Source: Spirochaetaceae bacterium (GTDB taxonomy: Bacteria; Spirochaetota; Spirochaetia; Treponematales; Treponemataceae). From it: a DNA stretch of 64,000 nt. The stretch is from the NCBI GenBank assembly GCA_017618015.1, contig JAFZVC010000046.1, forward strand, positions 1 to 64,000. The letters are read 5' to 3'. A model generated the notes under the pieces. The model had not been told where the DNA came from. It saw only the letters and a program-made list of their open reading frames with translations, and did no database searches. This document shows positions 34,872 to 44,555 of this stretch, one piece after another (within the stretch, counting starts at the first letter, position 1; each line of letters opens with the position of its first letter). The position numbers and the translations under genes are program-made.

Positions 34872-35395
34872 GTAGTGAAAATACTGGTTTACATGAAGCA
34901 ATCATTCGACGCTGTTACGAACTTGCTATAAATGCCGGCAAAAAAGGACATGACACATTTGGTGCTGTACTGGTTCTCAACGGGAAAATCTTAGAGGAAG
35001 CAGAAAATACCGCTGATTATGAAAAAAAGATTTTTGGGCACGCGGAGTTTAATCTGGTGCATAAGTGCGCAAATAAATATTCGGATGATGTTCTTGCGGA
35101 ATCTATTTTGTACACAAGTTGTGCGCCGTGCGAAAGATGTTTGGGAGCGATTGCCTCGTTAGGTATACATAACATTATCTGTGGTGTTTCGTACAAAGAG
35201 TTCTGCAAGCTGCTTCCGTTTGATTATAAGCCGATTGATCGCAAGGGGCTTTTGAAACAGCTTGGAATTGATATGACCATCAAAGAATTAGTTTTAGAAG
35301 ATGAAGGCATGCATGTCTTTGAATGGTGGGGCGGCGAGTACCGCCCACTCGAAGAACTGATTGCTGAGATGGATGAAGTTAAAAAAGGAAAATGA
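34868..35395 (+). CDS. Nucleoside/base deaminase (CDA fold)
   Basis: 175 residues with zinc motif HAEFNL and CAPCERCLGA, the HxE...PCxxC set of the cytidine/guanine deaminase superfamily; closest in layout to guanine deaminase or tRNA adenosine deaminase-like proteins. Specific base unknown. ATGA overlap with the Nudix gene. Confidence 0.87.
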   Translation: MSSENTGLHEAIIRRCYELAINAGKKGHDTFGAVLVLNGKILEEAENTADYEKKIFGHAEFNLVHKCANKYSDDVLAESILYTSCAPCERCLGAIASLGIHNIICGVSYKEFCKLLPFDYKPIDRKGLLKQLGIDMTIKELVLEDEGMHVFEWWGGEYRPLEELIAEMDEVKKGK

Positions 35396-35404
35396 GAGAC
35401 TAAC

Positions 35405-36121
35405 ATGAGTAACATTGAAAACTACAGGAAATATTTTACAAAAGATTATCTTATGGGGCCGAATTCATTCCGGCTTTTGGATGAGCTGATCCGCCGCAGT
35501 CCCGATGGTGCGAAGTATGACCGCACGCTTGATTTGGGTTGCGGATATGCGCTGACTTCTATGTTCATTGCAAACGAGACGGACGCGAAAAACGTTTATG
35601 CTTTCGATCTTTGGATTCCAGCTACGGAAAACTATAAGCGCATAAAAGAAAACTCGCTTGAAAATAAAATCATTCCGATTCACGGCGATGCAATGAATAT
35701 GCCGTTCGCGCATGAATATTTTGATGCTATCGTCAGCGTCGATTCGTATCATTATTTTGGTTGCAATGAAGGCGTCTTTGGCGAAAAGATTCTGCCTTTC
35801 ATAAAAAAAGGCGGAAGTGCGATGATAGCCATTCCTGGACTCAAGGAATATCCGTCCGGCGAACTTAAAGAACTGTTTGAGACATGGGCAGAAGGTGATG
35901 ATGCGCAGCTGTTCCAAACTGCCGCATGGTGGGAAGAACTCCTCAAAAAAGAATGCGGCGATAAAGCAGAAGTGACAGTGACCGAAGCAGAATGCTTTGA
36001 CATTGCCTGGAAAGAATGGTTTGATTCAGGTCACGAGTTCGGCATCCGCGACAAGGAATTTCTGGGCAAGGGACTTTCGAAGATTTTAAATTTTATTTTG
36101 ATATATGTTAAAAGGAGTTAA
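35405..36121 (+). CDS. SAM-dependent methyltransferase
   Basis: 238 residues: motif I LDLGCGYAL, acidic end of strand 2 (YAFDLW), DAMNMPF and the post-motif DAIVSVDSYHYF. Substrate unknown. Ends 3 bp before the small membrane-protein gene. Confidence 0.87.
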   Translation: MSNIENYRKYFTKDYLMGPNSFRLLDELIRRSPDGAKYDRTLDLGCGYALTSMFIANETDAKNVYAFDLWIPATENYKRIKENSLENKIIPIHGDAMNMPFAHEYFDAIVSVDSYHYFGCNEGVFGEKILPFIKKGGSAMIAIPGLKEYPSGELKELFETWAEGDDAQLFQTAAWWEELLKKECGDKAEVTVTEAECFDIAWKEWFDSGHEFGIRDKEFLGKGLSKILNFILIYVKRS

Positions 36122-36124
36122 CTT

Positions 36125-36496
36125 ATGTTTGCAATTATTGGTGCATGTCTTTTTTCAGTTGTGATTATACTGTCAATTTTAATCATCTGCGGTCTTCCGC
36201 TCGGTGAACTTACGATGGGCGGACAGTACAAGGTATTCCCAAAGAAGCTTAGGCTCGCGCTCGCGGCTCAGCTGCTTCTTCAAATTTTCTTTATGGTGAT
36301 TATCCTGCAAAAAGGTGGCTTTATGGCGCTCTGGTTCTCGCCAAAAGCAACTAATATAATCAGCATCATTATGGCTGTGTACCTTTCTCTCAATGCGCTC
36401 ATGGACTTGTTTTCAAAGAGCAAAAAAGAAAGGTACATAATGACGCCGCTCGCGCTCGCCTGTGCCGTCTGCTTTTGGATTACGGCACTGCAGTAA
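36125..36496 (+). CDS. Small four-helix membrane protein
   Basis: 123 residues with about four hydrophobic helices (2-24, 43-62, 66-90, 104-122) and basic loops; not recognised. AAAAGGAG precedes the ATG and it follows the methyltransferase closely, so it is a genuine translated gene. The 82-bp gap after it holds no gene. Confidence 0.75.
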   Translation: MFAIIGACLFSVVIILSILIICGLPLGELTMGGQYKVFPKKLRLALAAQLLLQIFFMVIILQKGGFMALWFSPKATNIISIIMAVYLSLNALMDLFSKSKKERYIMTPLALACAVCFWITALQ

Positions 36497-36578
36497 TCGG
36501 CTGTCGCAAGTCCGGCAGTTTGTACCGCGCGGGGTAACTTTACGCCGCACGAAAAACTAGAATACCAAGGAAAATTAT

Positions 36579-37163
36579 ATGGCATATGAAATTATAGATT
36601 ATGGTGCGCTTGATGAGGCTCAACAAAAACAGGCTGTCGAACTTTTTATGGAAGGTTTCGGCAGCATGATGACCTTCTCGAAAGACAGCGCATTAATCCG
36701 GAGCCTTTTGGTCGAAATCTTTGATACGGAGCTGTTCAAGTGCTATGTGGAAGGCGGGAAAGTCTTTGGCCTGATCGGTGTCGCCACAAACAAAGTGCGC
36801 CCGCTGAACTTCAAACTTGAGTCTTGCGTCAAATACTTTGGCAACTTCAAAGGACACATGATAAGCAGCCAGATGAACGGCGTTTTCCAAAAGCCTGTCG
36901 TAAAATTCGCGGACGAGCTTTATATCGACGTTCTTGTTACAGGAAGCGAAGCCAGAAGGAAAGGCGTCGGCTCTGCACTTTTGAATTACGCGTTCGCGCT
37001 CAAAGGTTACAACACGTTTTATGTTCACGTTTTTTCAAAGAACCTACCTGCTATAAAACTGTACGAGAAAAACGGGTTCATCGTCGAAAAACGCGAGAAG
37101 TTTTCTTTGATGCGGTTTATGGGCAACGGCTATCCCGTAAAGATGAGAAAAACAGGAAATTGA
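36579..37163 (+). CDS. GNAT acetyltransferase
   Basis: 194 residues with GNAT core LYIDVLVTGSEARRKGVGSALL split by the loop and C-terminal NLPAIKLYEKNGF. AAGGA precedes the ATG. Ends one base before the deaminase ATG. Confidence 0.87.
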   Translation: MAYEIIDYGALDEAQQKQAVELFMEGFGSMMTFSKDSALIRSLLVEIFDTELFKCYVEGGKVFGLIGVATNKVRPLNFKLESCVKYFGNFKGHMISSQMNGVFQKPVVKFADELYIDVLVTGSEARRKGVGSALLNYAFALKGYNTFYVHVFSKNLPAIKLYEKNGFIVEKREKFSLMRFMGNGYPVKMRKTGN

Positions 37164-37164
37164 T

Positions 37165-37599
37165 ATGAGAGATTACGATATCGAGAAAGAGATGTACCGC
37201 ATGGCGGTTGAGCTTATAAAAAAGAGATATCCGCTTGGTTGGGGTGGTGCAGGAGTAATTCATACTTCTGCAGGAAATTACTACACGAGCGTTTCAATGG
37301 ATGCGGCAAATGCTGCCGCCGTTCTTTGCATAGAGACTGGGGCAATGTTGGAAGCGCACAAGTACAACGAGAAAGTTACGCATTGTATGTGCCTTGTCCG
37401 CGAAGATGAAAAGTCTGATTTTATGGTTTTGTCGCCATGCGGAATATGCCAGGAAAGGTTACGCTACTGGGGTGAGGATGTTCAGGTCGCTGTCACAAAC
37501 GATACAAATGAGCTCAAATTTGTAGAGTTAAAAGAGCTTCAGCCATATCATTGGACAAAAGCATACCCTGCAGATGAAATAGAACATTGGACTGACTAA
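37165..37599 (+). CDS. Cytidine deaminase-like protein
   Basis: 144 residues with CIETGA and SPCGICQERL, the CxE and PCxxC zinc ligands of cytidine deaminases. The ATG overlaps the previous stop region, indicating coupling. Blasticidin-type deaminases share this layout, but the substrate cannot be read from sequence alone. Confidence 0.85.
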   Translation: MRDYDIEKEMYRMAVELIKKRYPLGWGGAGVIHTSAGNYYTSVSMDAANAAAVLCIETGAMLEAHKYNEKVTHCMCLVREDEKSDFMVLSPCGICQERLRYWGEDVQVAVTNDTNELKFVELKELQPYHWTKAYPADEIEHWTD

Positions 37600-37670
37600 C
37601 TCCCGCGCTTAAGGTAGTTTTTCCAGGATGATTGCCGCATGTTCGGCGGCAGATTTTGGAGTAGCTTGTT

Positions 37671-38339
37671 ATGACAGTTTTACAATCAAAGCCGCTTTTG
37701 CTCCGCGCATGCGAGGCTGGGGTTTTTGGAAAAAATCACGTTTATGAGAACGGCTCTATAGCAGAAGCTTTGTTCACGTACCTTTCGGGCGAGCCCAACG
37801 AAGCTCTTTTTAACCAGCTTTGCGTACCGAAATGCGGGCGTCATCTTGTTTGTCTTTCAGGGCAGTGGGAAAACTTCATTCAGCAAAAATATCCTGATGC
37901 TGAAACTTATGTGCGATATGAGATGAAACCTCTGAATCATTTCGTTCTTCCAAATTTATGCGCGCTTCCTGCTGAGTTTGAATTGCGAAAGTTCGGCGAA
38001 AAAGAATTCGATACCAAGCCTTTTTCTCACGGCGAAAACTATAAAAGCGCGGAAGATTTTGCTTCGAACGGAGCGGGCGCAGTCGTCTGGCATAAGGGCA
38101 AAATCGTTTCATCAGCTTCTTCTTTCATCAGTTTTGAAAATGAAGTTGAACTTGATTTTTCAACTCTGGAAGATTACAGAAGAAAAGGGCTTTCGAATCA
38201 TTGCCTGAGCGAAATGCTAAAGACTTGCGAAAACCGCGGGCTTTTGGTTCACTGGGATGCGCAGACAGAGCTTTCCAGAGATATTGCGTTTAAGTTTGGG
38301 TTTGAGCTTAACCAAAGCTATAAAGTTTATATCGCCTAA
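37671..38339 (+). CDS. GNAT acetyltransferase (PF12746-like)
   Basis: 222 residues: a divergent N-terminal half and a GNAT core near the end (LDFSTLEDYRRKGLSN and LVHWDAQTELSRDIAFKFGF). It matches the long GNAT group common in Firmicutes. TTGGAG precedes the ATG. A 6-bp GC hairpin (37633-37651) lies in the upstream gap. Confidence 0.8.
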   Translation: MTVLQSKPLLLRACEAGVFGKNHVYENGSIAEALFTYLSGEPNEALFNQLCVPKCGRHLVCLSGQWENFIQQKYPDAETYVRYEMKPLNHFVLPNLCALPAEFELRKFGEKEFDTKPFSHGENYKSAEDFASNGAGAVVWHKGKIVSSASSFISFENEVELDFSTLEDYRRKGLSNHCLSEMLKTCENRGLLVHWDAQTELSRDIAFKFGFELNQSYKVYIA

Positions 38340-38425
38340 TTCACGGCTTGTTCAGGGTGGTTCTAGAATGATAGAATTACATCTGACACGCATTATTTGT
38401 TGCGGTTGAAAATAAGAGGTGAAAA

Positions 38426-39373
38426 ATGATTTTAACGAACAACGAATTAAAAAAGATTTATTTTGGAGCGTATGAGTTTGAAGAAGTTGAAGACGGATAT
38501 CTTCAGGCTTTTCAGTACTCGAAAAAGCAAATTGAATATTTTAAGGGCGCTTCTGATTTCTGGTATGAGCGTTGCACCGCATCCACGGCAAAAACTCTTG
38601 AGTTCACGACAACCGCGACTAAGGTTTCTTTCGAATACAAGATAATCTGGAAAGGCTCTCTCGACTCATTTGAGCTCTTGGTAGACGGACTTGTCACCGA
38701 TATCGCATACGTTGAAAGCCTCAATGATGAAGGCAAGCTTGAATGGGAACTGCCAGAAGGCAAAAAATCAGTCGTGATTTATCTTCCAGCTGATGCGACA
38801 GCTCTGATCCGCAATTTTTCTGCCAACGCAGATGTTACGCCCGCCGTTAAAAACGAGAAAGTCTTGTGGCTTGGCGATTCCATCACACAGGGATACGGCC
38901 CACTCCGCTCTTCATGTACTTATGTAAGCGTTGCGAACAGGCTTTTGAATTACGACATTATCAACCAGGGAATCGGCGGCTATGTCTACGACAAAAAATC
39001 GCTGATGAAGATGGAAGGCTACACTCCTGATAAAATCATCGTTGCGCTCGGAACGAACCAATATGGCGACTCAAACATGAAGCCCATAGAAGAGTATTAC
39101 GAAACGCTCATGGAGATTTACGGCAACGATATTCCAGTCATCTGCATCTCTCCAATCTGGCGCGGCGATTCTGTAGAGGGAATTCCTGTTCTGATGAGTT
39201 TTTGCGAGGATGTAAAGAAAATTGCCGGAAAGTACAAGAACGTAAAGATAATCGATGGAATGAAACTCGTTCCGCATCTTACGGAATATTTCCTTGATAA
39301 CCTTCATCCGAACTGCCTTGGCTGCGAGGTTTATGGAAGGAACCTCGTCGAGTTTTTTAGGAAAATGAAATGA
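38426..39373 (+). CDS. SGNH/GDSL hydrolase with N-terminal beta domain
   Basis: 315 residues. An N-terminal carbohydrate-esterase-like beta-sandwich (~1-140) precedes the SGNH domain with WLGDSITQG (Ser near 151), GIGG (Gly), ALGTNQYG (Asn) and DNLHPN (Asp-x-x-His). Likely an intracellular esterase or deacetylase, as no signal peptide is present. AGAGGTG precedes the ATG; the stop overlaps the MATE start by 4 bp. Confidence 0.88.
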   Translation: MILTNNELKKIYFGAYEFEEVEDGYLQAFQYSKKQIEYFKGASDFWYERCTASTAKTLEFTTTATKVSFEYKIIWKGSLDSFELLVDGLVTDIAYVESLNDEGKLEWELPEGKKSVVIYLPADATALIRNFSANADVTPAVKNEKVLWLGDSITQGYGPLRSSCTYVSVANRLLNYDIINQGIGGYVYDKKSLMKMEGYTPDKIIVALGTNQYGDSNMKPIEEYYETLMEIYGNDIPVICISPIWRGDSVEGIPVLMSFCEDVKKIAGKYKNVKIIDGMKLVPHLTEYFLDNLHPNCLGCEVYGRNLVEFFRKMK

Positions 39374-40695
39374 TTTTTAAAACTGAATACAAAAACAAGC
39401 TTGTAAAAATTTTCGTTCCGATTATGCTTAGCAATCTGATTTCTCAGATTCAGATGTTCATCGACCGAATCTTTTTGGGACGCATGGATATTCTGTACAT
39501 GAGCGCGGTCGGAAACGCCACGGCACCTGTTTGGACAACGATGTCTTTTGTGTTTTCGCTTTCGATGGGCGCGTCTATCCTGATAAGCCAGTCTGTCGGC
39601 GAGAAAAACATTGAGAAAGCTAAGCAGTATGCTGCTTCTATGGTAAAATTCCACAACGTCATTCCTGTTCTGCTGTTCGCGTTCTGGATGTTCTGCAGCC
39701 CGCTCGTCTTCAAACTGATGGGCGTTTCACCTACTGTAATGGATTTATGCGTGACGTACACAAGACTTTACTCGCCGGTCTTCCTGATTATTGGCTTGGG
39801 TGCCTCATACAGCGTTATATTCCAGACATCGAACTATACAAAACCTCTTGTAACGTATGGAATTATCCGATCAGTACTGAACATCATACTCGACTACCTC
39901 TTAATTTTTGGAAAGTTCGGCTTTCCGCGCATGGAGATTGCCGGAGCCGCGCTCGGAACAACGATTGCCGAATATGTTGGCGCATTCTACATGATGTATG
40001 TGACAATCGCCAAGCGGAAGAAGTTTTTTACAAGCCCTGGCTTGAAGCAGATTCTTAATGCGGAGATTATGCCGTATCTCCGTTCAATAAAGCTTGGCGT
40101 TAACACTGCACTCGAAGATTTACTCTGGAACGCTGGAAATCTTTGCATAATAAGGATTTTGAACACGATTGACGAAACCGCGGCGGGAATCTACTCAATG
40201 GTTTTCACGGTGGAAGTTATTTTCGTCGTAATCATCGGATCGATTGGAAACGGAACGTTGACGCTTACAGGCGAGGCTACAGGCGCGAAAGACTTCAAGC
40301 TTTACCGGAATGTCGTAAAAACTTCGATAAAGTGGTCGTTCCTAGTAGCCGCGTTCGCACTTATTTTCATTTCGATTTTCCCGCGGCTTACGCTGAGTTT
40401 GTTCACCACAGATGAAGCTGTCATCGAGATGTCGGTGATTTATATCATCCTTGTCGCCGCAAACCTTTTTGGAAAATCCGGGAACATAATTGTCGGAAAC
40501 GGAATACGCGGCTACGGCAACACGAAATGGATGCTTTTTACACAGATTTTCGGAACTGTGATGGTCGTCGGCCTCGCCGCGCTCTGTGTTTTTGTGTTCA
40601 AGCTCGGAATAATCGGAGTTTTTATCGCGGTTTTGTGCGATGAGGCGATTCGCGCGGTGATAAACTTCATCCGGTTTATGCGAATAAAGTTTTAG
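39370..40695 (+). CDS. MATE-family efflux transporter
   Basis: 441 residues, about 12 hydrophobic helices in two repeated halves, with the MATE-type N-terminus (KIFVPIMLSNLISQIQMF) and matching mid-protein repeat. Cation-coupled exporter of drugs or metabolites. ATGA overlap with the SGNH hydrolase gene links the two. Confidence 0.9.
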   Translation: MIFKTEYKNKLVKIFVPIMLSNLISQIQMFIDRIFLGRMDILYMSAVGNATAPVWTTMSFVFSLSMGASILISQSVGEKNIEKAKQYAASMVKFHNVIPVLLFAFWMFCSPLVFKLMGVSPTVMDLCVTYTRLYSPVFLIIGLGASYSVIFQTSNYTKPLVTYGIIRSVLNIILDYLLIFGKFGFPRMEIAGAALGTTIAEYVGAFYMMYVTIAKRKKFFTSPGLKQILNAEIMPYLRSIKLGVNTALEDLLWNAGNLCIIRILNTIDETAAGIYSMVFTVEVIFVVIIGSIGNGTLTLTGEATGAKDFKLYRNVVKTSIKWSFLVAAFALIFISIFPRLTLSLFTTDEAVIEMSVIYIILVAANLFGKSGNIIVGNGIRGYGNTKWMLFTQIFGTVMVVGLAALCVFVFKLGIIGVFIAVLCDEAIRAVINFIRFMRIKF

Positions 40696-40696
40696 T

Positions 40697-40750
40697 TAGT
40701 AAAGCCCGCCGTGGCGGTGGAATATCCTCGCAATTGCGGCGGACTTACTA
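40697..40750. terminator. Hairpin between convergent genes
   Basis: AGTAAAGCCCGCCG (40697-40710) pairs imperfectly with CGGCGGACTTACT (about 40737-40749). It sits between the converging MATE and nucleoside phosphorylase genes and may stop transcription from both sides, although T-tracts are lacking. Confidence 0.5.
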
Positions 40751-40757
40751 CAACTGC

Positions 40758-41522
40758 CTACATCTCTTTGACTAGTTCTTTGCAGAGCATAACAAGATTA
40801 AACCGAATGCCCTCGCGGTTGTTCCAGCCACGGTGATTCCACTCTTCGGACGCGACATCATCGCCCCCGTAAATGATTGCCCCGTAATCCAAGCCACGGA
40901 ACTGCGCCACGGCGATACATCCAGCCTGCTCCATCTCCACAATCTTCGCGCCTTCTTCTTTTCGAAGCGCGATTTTTTCGGGTGTCTCGCGGAACAACGC
41001 ATCGGTTGTCCAGACAATGCCGCGAAGGTACGGGATGCTGCTTTTTTCAAGATATGACGCAATTTTATCGGTGAGTTTTTTGTCGGTGTAGATATAGCGC
41101 GAAGGCTCCACATAATGATACGAAAAGCCCTCGTCACGGATTGCGCCGTCAACTAGAAGCAGCTGACCAACCTTGATATTTCTATCAAGAACGCCGCCTC
41201 CGCCGCAGAACATCACTTTTTTAATGCCAAAACCATAGAACAAATCAAGGTTTCCAGCGCACGCAGGACAGCCAACTTGGCCATGAACAATAAGGACATC
41301 GGGGTCTTTTACATACTTGTAAATTGTGAACGGCGCTTCTCCGCCAATCTCGTAATAGGGCTCAATCTCGCCCGAAGCGATAAGTTTTTTTATAATCTCT
41401 GGAAAAAAAGTGATGACCATCTTGTCGGCATCAAACTTTTTATCCGCAAAATTTGACGGGTTAAGTTTTGCGACTTTTTCTGTATCAAACTCTAAAATTG
41501 GAAAATCGTTCTTTGCTATCAT
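40758..41522 (-). CDS. Nucleoside phosphorylase (PNP/UDP family)
   Basis: 254 residues with the phosphate-binding glycine-rich CGGGGVLD, VWTTDALFRET and the nucleoside-binding EMEQAGCIAVA of the PNP/UDP phosphorylase family. It cleaves nucleosides with phosphate; base preference unknown. The start is uncertain: ATG-41522 is used; TTG-41531 is in frame; and a GGAG site 26 bp upstream fronts a six-codon frame (MILCRL) whose stop overlaps ATG-41522. An extended -10 (TGA-TACTTT) 7 nt before the ATG is a further option. Confidence 0.87.
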   Translation of the reverse strand: MIAKNDFPILEFDTEKVAKLNPSNFADKKFDADKMVITFFPEIIKKLIASGEIEPYYEIGGEAPFTIYKYVKDPDVLIVHGQVGCPACAGNLDLFYGFGIKKVMFCGGGGVLDRNIKVGQLLLVDGAIRDEGFSYHYVEPSRYIYTDKKLTDKIASYLEKSSIPYLRGIVWTTDALFRETPEKIALRKEEGAKIVEMEQAGCIAVAQFRGLDYGAIIYGGDDVASEEWNHRGWNNREGIRFNLVMLCKELVKEM

Positions 41523-41617
41523 AGACGACAAAGTATCATCTTTTCTCCTTTTTTTCTACAGAGTCTTGAAATTCTTGTTCATATAATTCATGCTGAATTT
41601 GGTGGAGTCGCAATTAA

Positions 41618-42529
41618 ATGAACACAGACGATAAAAAGCTTGTCGCGTATTATCACTTGCCAGGACTATTTGAGTTTTACGAACTGTACAAAATGTTTCT
41701 TCCGCTTTTCCGTGAGCACAGGGATTGGTTTTACGACTGGTGCGACATTGCGTCTATTTACGGAGCACCACAAGACTGCGTTTGGGGTGGCGGCAGGGCT
41801 TGCTTTGGCGATGCAGATGCCCACAATGTTCTTTCCCTGATGACCGAATACGGCGTTTCTTCGCGTCTTACGTTCAGCAATTCATTGCTAAAACAAGAGC
41901 ATCTTTCGGACAAAAAATGCAATTCGCTTTGTGCTTTGTTTGAAAAAGGCCTCGCACACAACGGCGTAATCGTCCATTCCGATTTGCTTGCTGAATATCT
42001 TAAAACCAATTATCCGAATCTATATCTTGTTTCTTCGACAACAAAAGTTCTTACGGATTTTAATGATTTCCAGGCTGAACTTAACCGCCAGGAGTTTCAG
42101 TACATCGTCCCAGATTTCCGCCTGAACAAATCGTTTGAAAAACTGGAAACACTTTCACAAGCTCAAAAAGACAAAGTTGAGTTTTTGTGCAACGAATGCT
42201 GCGACTTTAGCTGCAAAGCACGGAAAGAATGCTACGAAAACGTAAGCCGCAAAAATCTTGGCGAAGAAGTCCGGGAGCATATATGCGTTTCAAAAGATTC
42301 GCAGGGCGGCTACCGTTTTTCTATGGCGATGAAAAACCCTGCTTTTATCCGCATACAAGATATTACGGCTACATATATGCCGATGGGCTTTTCCAACTTC
42401 AAAATCGAAGGCAGAGGGCTTGGAAGCGCAGTGGTGCTTGAGTTTTTGCTTTATTACCTGACAAAGCCAGAACATCAGCTTGAAGTGCGGGAATCGATAT
42501 ACCTCGACTCAATGTTAGACTTGTTTTAA
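41618..42529 (+). CDS. Uncharacterised cysteine-containing protein, U32-peptidase-like barrel suspected
   Basis: 303 residues, not firmly recognised. It has a GGGRACFGD stretch near residue 53, NSLL...NGVIVHSDLLAEYLKTNYP and SSTTKV in the middle, and a cluster of six cysteines (CNECCDFSCKARKEC, ~194-208). The order of strands and the Cys cluster recall U32-type TIM-barrel proteins that bind an iron-sulfur cluster, but this is inference. GGTGGAG precedes the ATG. It stands alone between divergent and long-leader genes. Confidence 0.65.
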   Translation: MNTDDKKLVAYYHLPGLFEFYELYKMFLPLFREHRDWFYDWCDIASIYGAPQDCVWGGGRACFGDADAHNVLSLMTEYGVSSRLTFSNSLLKQEHLSDKKCNSLCALFEKGLAHNGVIVHSDLLAEYLKTNYPNLYLVSSTTKVLTDFNDFQAELNRQEFQYIVPDFRLNKSFEKLETLSQAQKDKVEFLCNECCDFSCKARKECYENVSRKNLGEEVREHICVSKDSQGGYRFSMAMKNPAFIRIQDITATYMPMGFSNFKIEGRGLGSAVVLEFLLYYLTKPEHQLEVRESIYLDSMLDLF

Positions 42530-42774
42530 CTTGACCTGCGCTCACATCTTGCATAAAAATCTTGATTCTGATATGTTCAGCATATATTAATTATTCAGGA
42601 GGTTGCGATAGATTTATGATTTATTTTTTCTCATCTAACGTTTTGACCTCCGCTCTTCTGGCATAACCTGCACGAATCGTTCATCACAGAACCGGTTGCA
42701 CTTTTCTTGTCCTGAAAGCGGAGCTTTATTGGTGTATCCAGACGGATATTTATTCTTGCTTTTAGGAAATTCAA
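42530..42774 (+). promoter_or_regulatory. Long leader region ahead of rsgA with a possible 16-codon uORF
   Basis: A 245-bp gap. A -10-like TATATT (42583-42588) and CAGGAGG (42596-42602) are followed by a tiny frame 42616-42666 (MIYFFSSNVLTSALLA). The GGAGGT of the ribosome-binding site can pair with ACCTCC (42646-42651) inside that frame. It may be a leader peptide or simply decayed sequence; no known riboswitch was recognised. Confidence 0.3.
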
Positions 42775-43800
42775 ATGAAAACAAATTCAACTATTACTGC
42801 ACGAGTTTCTTGTGTGCAGAAAAACTTGTTTACGCTTTTGCCATGCGATGATAACGGCGTTGTAAATTCAGACGAAGAAATCAATGGCAAACTGAAAGGT
42901 AAATTTTACAATTTAGGACTTGAGCCGCCTGTCGTGGGCGATTATGTTAAAGTCATAACTAACGAGTACGGTGACGCGCTGATTGATGAAGTGCTGCCCC
43001 GTAAAACTTCGTTCAAAAGACCGAACAGAAGCGGTCATTCAGAAGCATTCGTAAAGAATCTTCTGGAAGAAACTATCGTCGCGAATTTTGATTATGTGTT
43101 CATCGTGACTTCACTCAATCAGAATTACAACGAGAACCGTATCGCACGCTATGTTTCCATCACGCTGAATACAGGCGCAAAGCCAGTCGTCGTTCTTTCA
43201 AAGGCCGACCTTTGCGACGATGTTGAGCTGAAGGTTGAAATTACGAAAGCCATCTGCGACAAAGCTGATGTATTTGCGATAAGTTCGCTGACAGGCTACG
43301 GGCTGGAACAGCTGAAGCCGTATTTGCAGAAAGACAAGACGATAGCGTTCGTAGGGTCTTCCGGCGTAGGTAAATCGACGCTTCTAAACACGCTGAACGG
43401 CTCGGAGCTGATGAAAGTAAGCAATATCCGCGACGAGGACGGAAAAGGCCGTCACACGACGACTTACCGGCAGCTGTTCCGGCTTGAAAGCGGAGTTTGG
43501 GTTATGGACACTCCAGGCTTGCGCGAAATCGGCGTACTGGACATGGAAGAAGGCATAGACGAAACTTTTTCTGATGTCGTCGCGCTTTTTGACAGTTGTA
43601 AGTTCAACGACTGCACGCACACGAACGAACCGGGCTGTGCCGTTCTTGCGGCACTCAAAGACGGTACGCTCAGCGAGGAACGATGGGAAACGTATCAGCA
43701 GCTTCATCAGGAAAATGAATGGGGCAAAGCGAAGATGATGCAAATCGCGAAGTTCACGCGCGAATACCAGAAAAACAGGTACAGCGGCTGGAATGTATGA
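42775..43800 (+). CDS. rsgA: Ribosome small subunit-dependent GTPase A
   Basis: 341 residues: N-terminal OB fold, then a circularly permuted GTPase with G4 LSKAD before G1 GSSGVGKSTL and G3 DTPG, and the C-terminal zinc finger CKFNDCTHTNEPGC (C-x4-C-x-H-x5-C). RsgA assists 30S subunit maturation. AGGA precedes the ATG. Confidence 0.95.
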   Translation: MKTNSTITARVSCVQKNLFTLLPCDDNGVVNSDEEINGKLKGKFYNLGLEPPVVGDYVKVITNEYGDALIDEVLPRKTSFKRPNRSGHSEAFVKNLLEETIVANFDYVFIVTSLNQNYNENRIARYVSITLNTGAKPVVVLSKADLCDDVELKVEITKAICDKADVFAISSLTGYGLEQLKPYLQKDKTIAFVGSSGVGKSTLLNTLNGSELMKVSNIRDEDGKGRHTTTYRQLFRLESGVWVMDTPGLREIGVLDMEEGIDETFSDVVALFDSCKFNDCTHTNEPGCAVLAALKDGTLSEERWETYQQLHQENEWGKAKMMQIAKFTREYQKNRYSGWNV

Positions 43801-43833
43801 GCAGGGGATTTCCCCTCTACAAAGGATGAAAAA

Positions 43834-44502
43834 ATGAAACTTGAAAAAATGGATGATTTTTTTGCGGCACGAGTTTCGGGCTATGACGAGCATATGCGGA
43901 CGACAATCGAAGGCGCAGAGGCTTTTTACGCTTACACAGCCTCTCTTTTGCCGTCCGCGGGCGATGTGGAAAATGTGCATGTCCTTGATTTGGGCTGCGG
44001 TACAGGGCTTGAGCTTGAACAGTATTTCAAGCTTGCGCCCGAAGCTCATGTGACGGGGATAGATCTTTCAGATGCAATGCTGAACGCGCTTAAGCAAAAA
44101 TTTCCGGACAAAAAGCTGTCTCTTATCAACGGCTCTTATTTTGAAGTGCCGTTTGGTGAAGACATGTTTGACGCAGCTGTTTCGGTCGAGTCGCTTCATC
44201 ATTTTACAGCAGAAAAGAAAGAGGGATTGTACCGCCGTCTTCATGCGGCTTTGAAAAACGGCGGGTATTTTGTGCTGACTGACTACTTTTCGGAATCGGA
44301 CGAGCTTGAAAAAGAGTATTTTTCAAACTTGAAGAAGTTCAAAGCCGAACAGGGATTATCAGACGATGAGTTTTATCATTACGATACGCCGTTGACAGTT
44401 GAGCATGAAAAAGAAGCTTTGATTGCCGCAGGGTTTTCTGATGTCCAAGTTATGCGCGAATGGGGAACGACCGTAACGCTGCGGGCAGTCAAACACAGCT
44501 GA
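43834..44502 (+). CDS. SAM-dependent methyltransferase
   Basis: 222 residues with motif I VLDLGCGTGLEL, VTGIDLSDAML and the FDAAVSVESLHHF region of small-molecule methyltransferases. AAGGA precedes the ATG. Substrate unknown. Confidence 0.88.
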   Translation: MKLEKMDDFFAARVSGYDEHMRTTIEGAEAFYAYTASLLPSAGDVENVHVLDLGCGTGLELEQYFKLAPEAHVTGIDLSDAMLNALKQKFPDKKLSLINGSYFEVPFGEDMFDAAVSVESLHHFTAEKKEGLYRRLHAALKNGGYFVLTDYFSESDELEKEYFSNLKKFKAEQGLSDDEFYHYDTPLTVEHEKEALIAAGFSDVQVMREWGTTVTLRAVKHS

Positions 44503-44555
44503 GCAAACGCATAAATCTCTGGTAAGCTGCCCTTTATCGTGGTATTATAAACAGA

